Of a stretch of 64,000 nucleotides of DNA, positions 16,810-38,960 are shown one piece after another. Location: positions 11,586,528-11,650,527 of the forward strand of contig CM022674.1 of NCBI GenBank assembly GCA_012295275.1. The letters run 5' to 3'. Each line of letters begins with the position of its first letter. Position 1 is the first letter of the stretch. Source of the DNA: Chrysomallon squamiferum (taxonomy: Eukaryota; Mollusca; Gastropoda; Neomphalida; Peltospiridae). A model generated the notes under the pieces. That model did no database searches and was not told the DNA's origin. It saw only the letters and a list, made by a program, of their open reading frames with translations. The translations under genes were made by a program, and so were the position numbers.

Positions 16810-17032
16810 ATATAAACAATACTACTACTACTACCATTACTACTAATAGTAAAAATAATAAAAGTCTGTTTCGTGTAAAAGCAAAAGTAAAAGAAGATAA
16901 AAATGGATCAAATGAAATAAAAAAATAAAATAAAATAAAATAAATAAAATAAAATAAAACTAAAAATCAACCAAACAGTAAAAGCTACTTACGTAGACTG
17001 ACAAGAAACAAAACGAACTGTTTGAAGCACAT
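16234..17032 (-). CDS. Small secreted Cys/Gly/Ala peptide, paralogue 4 (inverted)
   Basis: The fourth family member, on the opposite strand. Exons 17032-16993 (MCFKQFVLFLVSL plus one base) and 16409-16234, phase 1, GTAAGT...TTCAG, 71 aa. Exon 2 reads YLVALSDADCHECGGSCG, then SSSKKIIEVDDHAFF, QTLLALSAAAAGG and a tail ending NAGFGK. The His before the first Cys in copies 1-3 is Asp here and Lys is Glu, so the head is more acidic. The signal exon is unrelated in sequence to the others although the phase is the same. The acceptor region of exon 2 is part of a five-fold tandem repeat. A donor (CTGCG|GTAAGT) after the stop indicates a 3'UTR intron as in copy 1. Confidence 0.8.
16400..16665. repeat. 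58-59 bp minisatellite containing a splice acceptor
   Basis: Five tandem units of gactaagtatactgaacaaa followed by ataaaatatgtactgtagca and ctgtgatagatgcatgtc; the middle unit lacks 9 bp. On minus each unit carries TTTTATTTTGTTCAG|TATAC, so the exon 2 acceptor of peptide gene 4 (16409) is repeated at 16468, 16518, 16576 and 16634 (the last as GCTCAG). Confidence 0.85.
16735..16812. repeat. (AAAT)n microsatellite
   Basis: About 19 AAAT units with one interruption, in the intron of peptide gene 4. Confidence 0.9.
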
Positions 17033-17079
17033 GTTGCGTTAGCTGATCACAGATGACTACTCGAGACGAGAACACGAGA

Positions 17080-17087
17080 TTTTTATA
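17080..17087 (-). promoter_or_regulatory. TATA box of secreted peptide gene 4
   Basis: On minus, cgagTATAAAAA reads down from 17087, 55 bp before the ATG. The CGAGTATAAAA context matches gene 3. Confidence 0.65.
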
Positions 17088-17094
17088 CTCGACA

Positions 17095-18416
17095 CGAACA
17101 AACAGGAAACACAACACCAACAACGGAGGCCAGGAAGTGAAACCCGCCGAATCATAATGAAAGAGTTTTTTTTTAAACACGCTTCAGTATTGGTTTTAAA
17201 AGTGATATGTCATTAAATAAATGCTTAAATAACCAGGAAGATTTATGATTTTTATTCAGCAAACACACACACACACACACGCGCACACACACACACACAC
17301 ACACACGCACGCACACACACACACACACACACACACAGGTATAAACTACATACAAAATAAAAACAACAACTACAAAATCAAAATAAACAATTTGAAAATT
17401 TAAAAAATTTACATCGTTAAAGATATGGAAATTATCCTTTATTGGCCATAATTTCAAGGTGCTATATCCAGTAGTTTTTCAAATCAAAAGTTAAAATCGA
17501 TATTATTAGCATTCATATATGTTAATAATAATAAAAAAAATAAAAAAATAAAAATCCAATAAAAAAGCATATAAAACAAATAAGCAAACAAACAAACAAA
17601 TCAACAAACAAACAAACAAAGAAAACAAAAATGATTAAAAATTAAATATTTTTTTTTATTATATTGGTACATTTAGTAAGTTTTTCTATGCAAGTAAATT
17701 AATTAATTCTAATTTTGTATATTACTGAGTTTCTTAATTAGAAAATCACTGAATATCATGATATTATCAAAACCATTTCTCCAGATTATATTTTATTTTT
17801 ATATATGCAAGTTATGAAGTTATGGAATTACGATATACGACATGTTTACGAAACGTTGTATATACTGACAAATATAATTTCTAATTACAGTGATTAACTT
17901 AATGTATTGTTACAGCAAAAACATTTCTCTAGAAAAGTATTTAACAATGTAAATTAATTTTGTAAATCTAGAGTATAACTCATCTGATTATGCATTAAGG
18001 TCAGTTCTCTAAAAGTAGATTTCTAGATCTAGAGAAAGTGTTTATTGATTTTTATTTTTTATATTCAAATCTTTTCCATAGAAAATAATTTAATCTGAAT
18101 TATTGAAACATAAACTCATTTCTCTGAATTATATTCTTATAGTATTTATTTTTTAAAGCTAGAAAATATTGAATTGGATTTCCGCTTTTCCACTGAATTC
18201 ACTATATGTTAACAATTCTTTTTTTTTTTTTTATCGATAACAACTGGATTATTTTTTGTAAATATTCTTTAAATTATCTAAATCTTTCTTTAACTGTTAG
18301 ATTCCAGACATACAAATCTGTTCTCTAGGTTAGTAACATTTTTAGATACGTCTTATTAATAACTGAATAATTATACCGAAACATTAAAATTATTACTCAA
18401 TTTAAACAGGATACTG
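17095..18416. other. Intergenic, AT-rich
   Basis: A (CA)n tract with GC interruptions occupies 17262-17337. 17700-18400 is very AT-rich with diffuse repeated words (tctctagaa, gaaaat). No exon supported; the 3'UTR of the downstream minus-strand gene probably lies at its right end. Confidence 0.55.
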
Positions 18417-21400
18417 TTAGTTGATTTTAACAAAGAACGGTAACTCGTGAAGATCGGCCGAATAACCGCGATACCATCGACCTCCAGTTAATTTCTCTTT
18501 CCTAAGAACATCATTCCATAATCCCTTAGGGAGATAAATGTCACGTGATCTAGCTCCCTGTTCTAGTACAGGAGCCACGAGAATTTTGTTACCGACTAAA
18601 AATTCCGTGTCGGTCGTTAAAGCTATGTCGTCTTCCGGAGCAATCCACCATAGGGGTCGAATAATAGGTTCACCGGTTGTTACAGAGTTCTCGGCCAGTT
18701 TAATAAAGCGACGAATAAGTTCCATGCAGCTTTACGAATTTAGCCGAGATTTCCCGAACGGTACTGTTATAAATCCAAGGTGGTATTGATAATTGCATGG
18801 AGGGCAAAAATGTGTTCATTTGGATCCACCGAATAAATAATTCCGAGTCCGGAAAAGCGTTGGTTTGGTTTCCATATGCATTTCCGCCAATCATATCAGG
18901 TAAAATAAAAGGGTATCCTAGCAACCCGAATGTTAATGCAGCAGGTATAATACTTTTCATGCCATTGTCGTGACTCCAGGAAGATTCTTTATCGAGCATG
19001 CGCAAAAACACCGGAACTGACTGACTCCCGCTACCCACACGAATTTCCTGATGTCTGACGTTGGGGTCAATACTATAACCAAGCTCCGCCCACTTTTTTG
19101 AAAAGTCATTAGGACTGGTTAGTGGTTCAAAGGTGCTGTACATTTTTGGCAACCATTTTACTTCTCCCGCGTCCAGTTTGAAAGAACTTATGTTGTAGGT
19201 TTTTCGTAAGTATTTTGTCTGTTCAACAAACCAGTCGACTGCTCCCGGGTTTGTCACGTCCAGAATTCCTGCTAGCTTGCCATCCCACCACGAAACGAGT
19301 GCTGGAGTGTCTCTCTGAAATGATTTAACCAAGAACTCTTTCTCAGCTAGGTGAAAAAACGATTTGGAATCGAGATTAAAGAAAGGATGAATCCAAAGAG
19401 TTACTCTGAAACCATCCTTATTTAACTGACGAATCATGGCGGCTGCGTTCGGGAATTTTGATTGGTCGAAATCCATGTCTCCGTAAGCGGAAGTCCAGCT
19501 ATCGTCAATCTCAAGCTGGGCGTGGCTAAATCCGTTGATATTTATATCACGTGCAAAATCTAGAACTTGTGATTGGTTGATGTCTTTTTTGTACAAAGCC
19601 CACGTGGACCAGATTGGATATTTAAACATTTTCACGTCTGGAATTTTACTCGGTTTTGGGATGAACTTTTCAGACATTGCTTTATGAAGTTGTACCACGT
19701 TGTTAGCCTGGCAGATGGTGTAGTTCAACACAGGCATGGCGTTGGCGTGGTTGAAGTAAGCATCAGAATCGTATTTTGCTGACAAACACATCATCCCATC
19801 GCCTTCGGGATTCAAGCTCAGATGTAGAGGAACGTCCCACTCAACATGCAACCCCACCCCATTAGATGATATAAAATATCTGTCCTGAACGGAGCCAAAT
19901 GTGTCGTTAACAGCCATTGTCTCGTTAGTTACATATGGCGCCATCTTTTTCTGCAGTGTGTTTATCGGCCAGTATTGGTTGAAATCTTCAAATCCGCCAT
20001 ACCAGTGAGCGAAGGACATATTGAAACAGTCCTTGAGCTCCTGCGATATGCATGCCAGTGCCTCCCATGTAACGTCATAGCACGTGAGGTCAGGGGTCGT
20101 GTGCATGTTAATTGTGACCCTTCTGTCGTTTTCCCAGTCTAGACACAGACTGTCGTCTGCTCGAGTGCAGATCTTTGGCTCGTTTTCAGGAATGTTGAAT
20201 CCAAGCAAACCAACTCCTGTTGTCTGTCCAGCGTTTCTTAACGTCATTCCCAACTGGTTCTGCTGTTTAAAATCATAATAATAATAGTAATAATAATAAT
20301 AATAGTAATAATAATAATAGTAATAATAATAGTAATAATAATAATAGTAATACTACTAATAATAGTAATAGTAATAATAATAATAATAATAATTATAATA
20401 ATAATAATAATAACAACAATAATAATGTCTATAAAACAAAACAATTAATACTGACTATAATAATGTTAATAAAGGTTTACTGGAAGAAGTAGACGGATAA
20501 TAACATTAAAATAAAATAACAAAAATAAAGATGAATGTGAAAAGAATTATCATGAAAGAAACAAATGTGATTTGTTATTATAGTCTGTTAAATTAATTAT
20601 TAAAGGAGATTTAAAAAAAAAAATTTTTTATGCCAGTAAATAGTCTAATACTATTATTATTTTATTAGATTATTTAGACGTATTTGTTTAAGGAAACCAG
20701 TATTTGATAAAATAACGTAGCAAATGTTATAATAATAAAGAGTAAAAACAATATCGCAGGTTAGTGTGAACAGTTCCCGATGGACGCTCACAATGCTAAT
20801 TGTAAATGCATGTTTATGTATCATATATAAAGTATGTATCAAGACTATATACTGTTTTTGAAGCGTTTTTATTACCTTAATAACAAAATGAGCACTTCCT
20901 ATCGTGAAACTGTTAGGATGGTCATGCGACTCAAGTTTCCAAATAAGGACACCGATAAACGTTCCCAGAATGACTAGCGACGCAAGAACGATAACTCCAA
21001 TCCAGCGATCAATATATCCTGCGACACCATGTAATTTGCCATCGTTGCGTTTCACCACCTTTTCTGAAATAAAAGAAAAGGAACGTGTGGTTATCAGTTA
21101 CTAGTTTTTAAATAGTTAACGCTCTCGACATTTTCCTGAACTGTAGACAGATAAAATCTCCGGGTCATCCTGAAGAACTGTTCCTCTTTAAAGCCAGAGT
21201 TTCACAATATCAAAGACCTTGTTATATATTTTCCTTAAATATTAAAGTTGCTTACGTCTCCTTTATTATAATTACAAAAAGAAGAATACACGTTAGAATA
21301 ATAAACCTTTCTTCTATTACTATTAAATGGTTCTTTTGTGGTACCTGTGAAAACGAAAATAACTGAATTAAGCCTAAATTATTGTTAAATGTGTTTACAA

Positions 21401-21874
21401 GCTGGAATCGTTGCCATTGGTACTGTTGCCAAGGATCAGCTAAATAAAAAAAAAAAAAAAAACAATACCAAACATACCCCCAAAACAGCAACAACAACAA
21501 CAAAAAAAACCCCAATGATATAGACACACATATGTGGCGGAGAACGCTGTCCATCCAAACGTCTTGACTGAGCTGTTCTCCGCCAAATGTTACTGCGGCT
21601 AATATATCCTCTCCATATATATATATATATATAACACACACACACACACACACACACAACTGAATATAGGTAGATAGATACTGGCAGACGGATAGGTAGA
21701 ACGAAAGAGAGAGATATACAACACCGACCCATTCAAGAGCAGCTACAACAACGACGACGCCGATGATGAACAACAAGATCGACAACAACAGTTCCAGCAA
21801 AGAAATAAAAGCACAAATTCGTTCATACCTTCATGCCTGGCTTTCTCTAAGTCCGCTTTTCCCTTCTTCGCCAT
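18417..21874 (-). CDS. MYORG: MYORG-like glycosidase (GH31), type II membrane protein
   Basis: Orthologue-like to myogenesis-regulating glycosidase, an ER/nuclear-envelope alpha-galactosidase of family GH31. Three coding exons on minus: 21874-21829 (MAKKGKADLEKARHE), 21063-20876 (one transmembrane helix, about residues 36-57, WIGVIVLASLVIL...) and 20262 or 20259 to 18417; phases 1 and 0 agree. The lumenal domain has HFVIK, IEIDD-type LEIDDSW, the nucleophile motif SFKLDAGE (Asp near residue 442), SWSHDNG, where Asp near 510 fits the acid/base, LPDMIGGNAYG and PIIRPLWWIAP. The total of about 690 aa is close to the 714 of human MYORG. One oddity: near 18726 the frame shifts between ...SAKFVKLH and MELIRRFIKLAENS without a plausible intron; both sides match the family, so one base is extra or two are missing. 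Confidence 0.87.
20270..20440. repeat. (AAT)n-rich intronic repeat
   Basis: Imperfect AAT/AGT trinucleotides directly upstream of the large GH31 exon (intron 2). Confidence 0.85.
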
Positions 21875-22499
21875 GATGTCATATAAACCAGCTATTCTCG
21901 AAAGACGAAGTAGATTATATCTACTTTTTAGATACAAGACTAAAGACTGTCACTGTTGGAACAGCGATATTGCAGATCGTAAACATTCATCTTGACTAGT
22001 TAATGTTCGAAGGCGTGGAGTGAACAAAGTTATTGCTAAAATAGATTAATTTAACCGCTTTGATGTGTAAGAAGAGAAAATATACGAACAGTAATATGGG
22101 CGCAGCATACTTCAGAGCACTGACTAATGGTTTTAGGTTCCTAGAACAAATATCCATAATGCATCCATTAAACTTCGTTATATTTTTAGTGTATAGTGTA
22201 AGCTAAATGATAGACAGTATGCTTTTAATATTTATAGTGTAAATACGGGCAGCCTGATTTTAAAGTTATAGGGAGCGAGAACATAGAAAGTCGCCAAGAA
22301 GTGTACCGAATATCTTATAAACTCATTACACACTGTTATTTTGTATTTAAAATCAGAACACAATTTATAAAAAAGAAGAAAAACATAATAAAAACAGGCG
22401 TTCTTTTGTTTATTTTAATTATTTTAATTTTAATTTTGAACGTTAAAATTAAAACAAATCGATTCAATATGCAAAATGTATGATGCAACTATAAGAGTC

Positions 22500-22610
22500 T
22501 CTTTTGCCTAGGCTTCATTCCAGCAATATCTGTGACTTTATTATTATCCACATCGGTACCCGATTCTCTTTTACTGGAGAGCAAAGATAACCGAGTCTAT
22601 GGTTGTTTTT
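22500..22610 (-). other. Possible orphan C-terminal exon
   Basis: On minus, a 33-codon stretch reads RLSLLSSKRESGTDVDNNK, then VTDIAGMKPRQKRLL and a stop. Its composition looks coding compared with the flanks and CCATAG could be an acceptor, but no partner exon was identified. Confidence 0.2.
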
Positions 22611-22749
22611 GATAATAATAATAAAAAAAAAAAAAAATTATATAAGAATGACTAAGTTCCGACTTTTATCGCTTAAATGAATTATAACTTAATTACTGTA
22701 GAAAAGGCGCCTGTTTTTAAGAATGTGTTTGTGGTGAGCGACAGCTCGC

Positions 22750-23250
22750 GTTCTCTGTCCCCTTGCCTCTAGCTTCGTTACTGAGTGTAAAGTCAAGAGT
22801 CCTCAGAACGCCTTTGACTTTCATCTGTGAAGTGAACCGTTCACTGTGTGCTTTTAGCTTTCATAGTGTAAACTAAAAACTCGATGTAGCCTCTTTAACG
22901 TTCGGAGTGTAAACTAAACAGTCGACAGTTCGTCTTTAGTATTCACAGTGTGAACTAAGAGTTGACAGTGTAACTTTAACTTTAGTAGTATAAAATGAAG
23001 AATCGACATCTTTAATATTCAGTGTGTAAAATAAGCAATCGACTGCGCCGTTAACAAACTAAATAGTCTGCATTCAGCTTTTAATATTTATAGTGTGAAC
23101 TAAAAGTCGACAGTGTACCTATAACTTATGTATTTTTATTTTCTAAACAAAACAGTCTACATTGTGCCTTTAGTATGCACTGTGTAAACTAAGAATCGAC
23201 AATGCGCCTTCACGTTACAATGTAAATTATTCTGTTAAGACTGATCCTTT
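22750..23250. repeat. Degenerate tandem repeat, about 45-50 bp period
   Basis: The words (ta)gtgtaaactaaa, gtcgacagt and ctttaatattca recur roughly every 45-50 bp at least eight times, with strong divergence. Similar words also occur at 22180-22245. It is an old minisatellite. Confidence 0.55.
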
Positions 23251-23434
23251 AACACTGAGTATAAGTTAGAAAGCTGGGAGCGGTTCTTTAATACAGCGAA
23301 ATGCTCAACAATCAACATTTGCAATATACAGTTTAACACAGACATCTGCGACTTTACTTACGAGACAAAGCGAAAGATTCAACCAAAAGTCATTAAGATT
23401 AATTAATTACGTTAATTATCTCACGTCATCTTAC

Positions 23435-23477
23435 CTGCTAAAGTTGCAGGAGCGGGCGGTTTTAGAAGCTTTTCCAT
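23435..23477 (-). other. Candidate alternative first exon of the MYORG-like gene
   Basis: On minus, ATG opens MEKLLKPPAPATLA plus one base, then GCAG|GTAAGA, a good donor in phase 1. Phase 1 is what exon 2 at 21063 needs, so it could replace the MAKKGK exon as an alternative cytoplasmic N-terminus. A shorter candidate of the same phase (MKTS plus one base, then GTAAGT) lies at 24376-24364. No transcript evidence is available here. Confidence 0.35.
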
Positions 23478-23649
23478 TTTTTTATTAAATAATCTGTGAC
23501 CTGTGGTTTGCCTGTTGCCAGGTATTTGGAACGTCTGTGTGGGTAAGTGTTTGAAGAGTACAGATAAAGGTAATAAATAACTCTCTCGCAAGAACTGGAA
23601 CACACACACACTGCTAGCTCTGAGCACGCGCACACTGGTATTTACGTAA

Positions 23650-25600
<1,951 letters not shown>

Positions 25601-25620
25601 AATTGAAGTCGAGGACGGAT

Positions 25621-25890
25621 TTACCACACGAGTGGACGAACCGACGCGACATAATCGTGCTTCAATTCATTCCCGTCATCCTTTAGAAAGCAATCAAGAA
25701 AAATGACGTGAAATTCTCTCGCAGCGCGTGACTCGCTGATTAATCCGCCCTCTAAATAGTCCCAAAAATTCTCCAGTTCTTTCAGAACGCCACTTACCAT
25801 TTCCGGATCCTTTGAAAAATCAATTGTAGAAATTATTACCGCTGGGGAAAGCGTTGCGCTGCAACCCCTTGATGTCAAACCCACGGCATA
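25621..25890 (-). other. Unidentified open frame, possible exon
   Basis: On minus, about 88 codons are open in GC-richer DNA: VGLTSRGCSATLSPAVIIST, IDFSKDPEMVSGVLKELENF and on to YVASVRPLVW. A very good donor (ATG|GTAAGT, near 25796) sits inside it, so a true exon may end at DPEM. There is no initiating ATG in frame and no homology I recognise. It could be an orphan exon or a transposon remnant. Confidence 0.3.
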
Positions 25891-25949
25891 GGGGGCGCTT
25901 CAAAAATTAATCTCCGACTCCTGTACACGACGTTAGAAGCTGTATTTTT

Positions 25950-26464
25950 TATTTATTCCTTCGGACATGGTTGGGTTTGTTCTGTCATAGTTTAGCGGAC
26001 ATTTTTTTTTTTCTGATGCAAACTGGGACGACCTTGTCAATTTTCTCTTCGTTTTCAGAGGGTATGTTTCTAACTAGTTATAATTATTAAATGTTTTTAA
26101 AATAAATATTATTAAGAACACATTGAGCTTGGTAAGCAAGAATAAAAGTAATACAGCTTTCTCATAGACGCAAAATTTAATCTTGGATTTACATTTTCTT
26201 ATTGTTCTCAAGTTTCAAAAGGAAACCAGGTTACAATTTGTTGATGGTAAGTAATTTTTCATTTTGTTTAATAATCTTGCGGGTATATTATGCACACATT
26301 TTCTATATTTTCTCTCTTCTTCTTTAAATTTGATTTGATTTATTATTATATTATGATTGTTGTTGTTGTTGTTTTTGTTAAAATATTTCGGATCCGATTA
26401 GATAACCTTGATTATTACTTCCTGTTTTTAATTATATATTAATAATATTATATCTATATGTATC

Positions 26465-26496
<32 letters not shown>

Positions 26497-27660
26497 TGTA
26501 TGTATGTATGTATGTATGTGTGTAAATATGTATATTTATATATGTATATCTTTATTTCTGGATGTATGTCTGTGTGTGTTTGCATAATTACATACATAAT
26601 ACATGTTTACATACAGATACATCTACATACGTAATTCAGATTAAAATGCATGGCCTGAGCTATAACAACCTCTAGAATTACAGAGGAAATTTCAAGATAT
26701 ATGTTGTTAGTGAGACATTCGACCAACTGTGTGCAAGATGACAGTGTTCATTTAGTTTCTCAATAACCACTGCAGATTTAAATGCAAGGACTAAACTAAA
26801 GTAAACTGCTAGAATAACACAGGAATTTCAAGATATTACTAAGACTGAGAAACTGAAAGTAGGACTAGATTTAATATGGTTTCAATGTTTACACAGTGCT
26901 AATAACAATACTGGAATTTCTTTTTGCCACAATTACTCAGCGGAGTCAGGCTTCCTGTGATAGAGTGCAATAAATAATGAATTTTTAACAGTTTAGATTA
27001 AAATTTCAAATAGTAGCAGTATGCTAGGAATTCAAGTGAGTAACTGCAGTTTAAATGGCTGTCAAAATTTTTGAAACTTGTATGTCTTATAAAAAAAAAA
27101 ATGATGAAAAAGGAACAGTACTAGTAGTAGTAGCAGTAGTAGTAGCAGTAGCAGTAGCAGTAGTAATAAATAAATAAAAGAAAAAAGAAAAAAAAAAAAA
27201 ATGTAATAATAATAATAGTAATAATAATATTAAAATAAATAAATAAAAATACAACAAATAAACAAAACAAAACAAAACAATTGTTTAAATCTGCAGTTTT
27301 GTCCTTACTTTACAAACAAGAGATACATAATGCTTTAATCTTTCTTATATTTTACTTAACTCTTATTTCTGTATTTACGATCAGATTCCTGGATTTGCAC
27401 AGTTAACTGGAACACTAAAATCAGTAAACAAAATACCACAACTCTACTTTTGTTTTCACTGTATTACATAATTCGGTTAATTATATTATATATGTATATG
27501 TAGATCGTGTTAGGCACATTCATTAATCTCACTAAAATTTAAAAAAAGAGAAAGTTTAGATAAATACTTTATCACTTGAAGACCATATTGAGTACAAAAC
27601 TGGTTTGGAAATAAAAAAAAAAAAAAAAAAAGAATAAAAATAAATAAATAAACAAACAAA

Positions 27661-27707
<47 letters not shown>

Positions 27708-29800
27708 ATTTTAATAACTTTGTTACAAGCATTATTTAATAAAAAAACATTGTTTTAATTTTTGTAGTTGCTGATAAAAATTGCAATGGCAATCATTTAT
27801 CATGTGATAATCCTTTTTATTTACAAATTCCTCAAATGCATATTGATTTCTAATAAAAATAGTGTGGGTGGGGACTATTACAACTGTTCGTAAATGAATA
27901 AAACCACCAAAAAACAAAAACCCCCACAACAAATACATTTCCCCCCCCAAACAAAAACGTCCCCAAAAACCATTAATTACAATGTAACGACCTTTTATAT
28001 ATAATTTTATGAACTAAAATATATTAATTTATTAAAATTATATTCCTGTAGGTGAGACACTGAGTATGCAAAAATTGCCACGTAATCTAACAAGTGGTAT
28101 GCATGAGTATTTGCACGCTTTCGATTTCGTCCTTTACAGCCGATAACAGACTGAATACTTCTGTCTTGGCAGAGTTTATTTCATAGTATGTAATATGAAA
28201 TAAGCGCGTGCGTGTATTAGACGTGAAATTAAGGGTTTAGCAAAGTCTCTAAACCTTTACTGGAAATTCGTGATATCAGTTATCCATCTCGGGATTTCAT
28301 GTCGTTACTCAAGCTACAGTTATTCCTGAATTTGGTTTACTGCATCGAGAATCCCACCTGGACCACGGCTGGAATCGAACGAATAGACGCCAACATCTGT
28401 TAGAGGTAATACTATTCATGAACCTTATAAGCATAGCACATAATGTTATTTTGTAATGAGCTTCATCTAATTTCAAAGCTAAATGTTTCCCACTTGACCT
28501 AAAGGAGGGGAATCATTATCTTTTTTGACTACTTGATCTCATTTTTAATCTTCACTAGAGCGTATTGGTGATCCCAGGCTGTGTTAGGAGGGGCACGGAC
28601 ACTTACAAACTGAGATGAGCAACGTAAACAACCCATTGAAAGACCGAGAAACTCTTAATTTTCGTCACCATCAGTAACACGGAATAGCTATGCAATGTTG
28701 ACAGAACGTTCTTTTCATCCCGACGATTATTTCTGGAGAGCTGCACTCTTCGTGCGGTTGACCTAGACATCACGTACCCGCTGGTCCACATGTTCCTTCC
28801 GGAAAAGGTTCAAGCTACTTAAGCTTTTCAGCTGTTGAAGGCTGAAGCAGGAAGAACCAGCTTTAGACTGGAACCACAGATGTTTCAGATCGGCACGGAT
28901 AAAGCCATTGCCACGGAAGTCTTTTTTTCCAGATAATAGAATTATTATTTTCTCTACGCCCAAGGAAGATTCAGCACATTGGTCTGATTCTGCAGTTAAA
29001 AGAAGACGCGACGATCCACAGACTTGCAGCTACAACCAATGCCCTTCTACTCGTCCCAGCGGACCAGGCTGAGGTTGTGTGGCTGGACGCCTTTGCAAAG
29101 GGTCCTCAGGCAGTTTACCAACACAACTCAATACGTAATACACTCTTACAATACACACGATGTTTGAAATGAACTCTCCCAGTTACGCACGTAGCTTAAT
29201 AACCTATCGCATGATATTCATTTGATCTTAGAATATTTTAATACCTAATGAATATTTCTATTTCAAGTGGGAAGACCCCGATTATAAAATGTTGATGGAC
29301 TTGAAAATATTGTTCACCCTAACTGTACTTGAAGCTTACACTTGGTAACACAATACTGCCTCTGTAAGCAGCTTACATACGTGTCTGTCGTTGCTAGCAC
29401 GTATCATGCATTTTTCATCAAATATAAAATATCATGTCATAGCATTAATCACATACGCGAGTACTTTTTAAACGTCACCACACGTTCTCACCACTCAGAC
29501 TATCGGTCAAACAGTAACTTCACTAATTCTTACTTACTTACTTACTTACGTAGTTATTTATTCATTTAGTTTGTTACTTACGTATTTACTGATTTATTTA
29601 TTTATTTATTATTGGTGTTGTATTACTATTATTATTAGAGCTATACTGTTGTTTTTACTATTATGCTTGAAGTTATTCTCATTGTTGTTGTTGTTATTGT
29701 TGTTGTTGTTCTTCTTGTTCTTGTTCTTGTTCCTGTTGTTGTTGTTGTTGTTGTTGCTCTTCTTCTTCTTCTTCTTCTTCTTATTATTATTATTGTTTCA
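25950..29800. other. Intergenic, mostly AT-rich; GC-richer island 28540-29140
   Basis: Contains (TATG)n at 26460-26520, TAG/CAG trinucleotides at 27117-27165 and (AAAT)n at 27640-27711. The 28540-29140 segment is GC-richer; one plus frame (28970-29170) reads RKIQHIGLILQLKEDATIHR and LAATTNALLLVPADQAEVVW, but I found no supporting splice signals or known domain. No gene called. Confidence 0.45.
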
Positions 29801-29813
29801 AAGCTCGACAACA

Positions 29814-37128
<7,315 letters not shown>

Positions 37129-37171
37129 TAATGGTTGCTGTTCGGTAAGCGTAGAATATATTTAGTATTGA

Positions 37172-37177
37172 AATAAA
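37172..37177 (+). terminator. PolyA signal of the decarboxylase gene
   Basis: AATAAA 44 bp after the stop codon, the first such signal downstream. Confidence 0.55.
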
Positions 37178-37179
37178 AG

Positions 37180-37320
37180 GTGAAAACAGCAGATTTCAGA
37201 TACGATTTTATTTTATTTTACATCCCGTACATTTTTATTTCATTTCATTTTATTTTATTCTATTTATTTATTGCTATCTTTATTATTAAAAACAAGGAAC
37301 TGTTTAATGAATTGCTCAAG

Positions 37321-37359
<39 letters not shown>

Positions 37360-38297
37360 GACTACACAACAACAAAGAAAAACAAAAAACAACAGCATTT
37401 TTATCCATAGGTATTAACAACGTTTTAAGACACTGAAAATGACTAAACTGTTAACAGAAAGAGTGTTCTATGTTTACAGGACACCACATACAACAACCGT
37501 TTATAAACTCACTGATTAGTAATAATCCAGTGATCCAGAAAAACAAAGCTGAACCTTACCTCACTTGTTTGATTCATTAATTAAAATATTATTTTCTATA
37601 ACTAATTATTTGAACATAGTTAATTAATAATTACATATTCTGTTACAAGTGACCACACAACATTTGCCACAGTTTCTTTTTGAAAGCAAACTTTGGGGTT
37701 CACTGATTCTATGAGGATAAGGACAGGAGGGATAGATGTCCAAGTGTTAATAATAACAACAGATTTACATAAGATTAAACAATGGGGGTAATACTAGAAT
37801 CTAATGATTAGATGTTTCAGGGTCTGTGTTGTGGTGTTTAGACTTGAAACTGCTCATAATAATTTAGACATAGACCACATTTAAACAATGAAATGTGGAC
37901 AGTTTCAAACATTATTATTTTGCATTTCTGAAATGACTAAACTAAAGGTGTAAAGTGTGTGTTTTTTCATTGAATTGAGTCAGTACACTTTTCCAGTTAC
38001 AGTATCTTGTTGTTTATGCTTGTTTTAAAGAAATAAATTGGTGAAATGATAAAAGTGTTTGTAATCAATTTTTGTATGATATATCTGAAATGGGAAAACA
38101 TTTCTTACTTAACATTGTATATATTTTCCAATTAGTATTTGTTGGATATGGAAATTACACAAGACTCGAATATTAAATATCAGGAAATAGTTAAATTGTG
38201 GGATAATAAACTATTGTTATCAAAAATTATGAACAGTCCTGTCTCCTACACGATAAGTGTTTGAGAGAGAAAAAAAGAGGGCCCTGAGTTATCAATA

Positions 38298-38388
<91 letters not shown>

Positions 38389-38580
38389 ACACACGCATAT
38401 GCCATGACGAAGAAGATAAATAATGTAAAGGGTACTATAAGAAGTGACTTAGTGCTTTTGATACCATGTATCAAGATATCTGACATCTATTATATAATTC
38501 TACATGATAATTACATTCGGTTGAGATCATAATCCCTGTAATATAATTTTTTGGTATATCCTAATTACCCATGCACCACT
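37180..38580. other. Intergenic, no gene seen
   Basis: Poly-A of 38 bases at 37321-37357, (GT)n of about 43 units at 38302-38388, otherwise unremarkable AT-rich DNA. Confidence 0.6.
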
Positions 38581-38599
38581 GAAATGTAAACCTTAATAT

Positions 38600-38960
38600 A
38601 TCTACGTAAACGATCTACGTAATGTCATCACTTATGTATACCACAGACCTACACACCCCTGTAATGCAATTCTTTGTATACACTAGTGACCCATACACCT
38701 GTGTAATGTAATTATTTGTGTACAATACTGACCCATATGCCTGTGCAATGTAATTCTTTGTGTATAATACTGACCCATACACCTGTTTAATGTAATGTTT
38801 TGTGTATAATACTGACCCATATACCAGTGTATTGTAATCCTTTGTGTATCGTTCTGACTCATACACCTGTGTAATGTAATTTTTTGTGTCCTACTGACCC
38901 ATACACTTGCAATGCAATCCTTCTTCTATCCTACAGACCCACCTGTAGTTTCTGCTATTG
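38600..38960. repeat. Minisatellite, about 58-bp unit, 5-6 copies
   Basis: Diverged tandem units built on tactgacccatacacctgtg and taatgtaattctttgtgtat. The minus-strand open frame (VYGSVLYTKNYI-type repeats) is a by-product. Confidence 0.8.

Noticed and set aside
28340-28410. Possible tRNA-like element on minus (GTTCGATTCC, box B-like)
   Set aside because: No acceptable box A at the right distance and no cloverleaf by eye.
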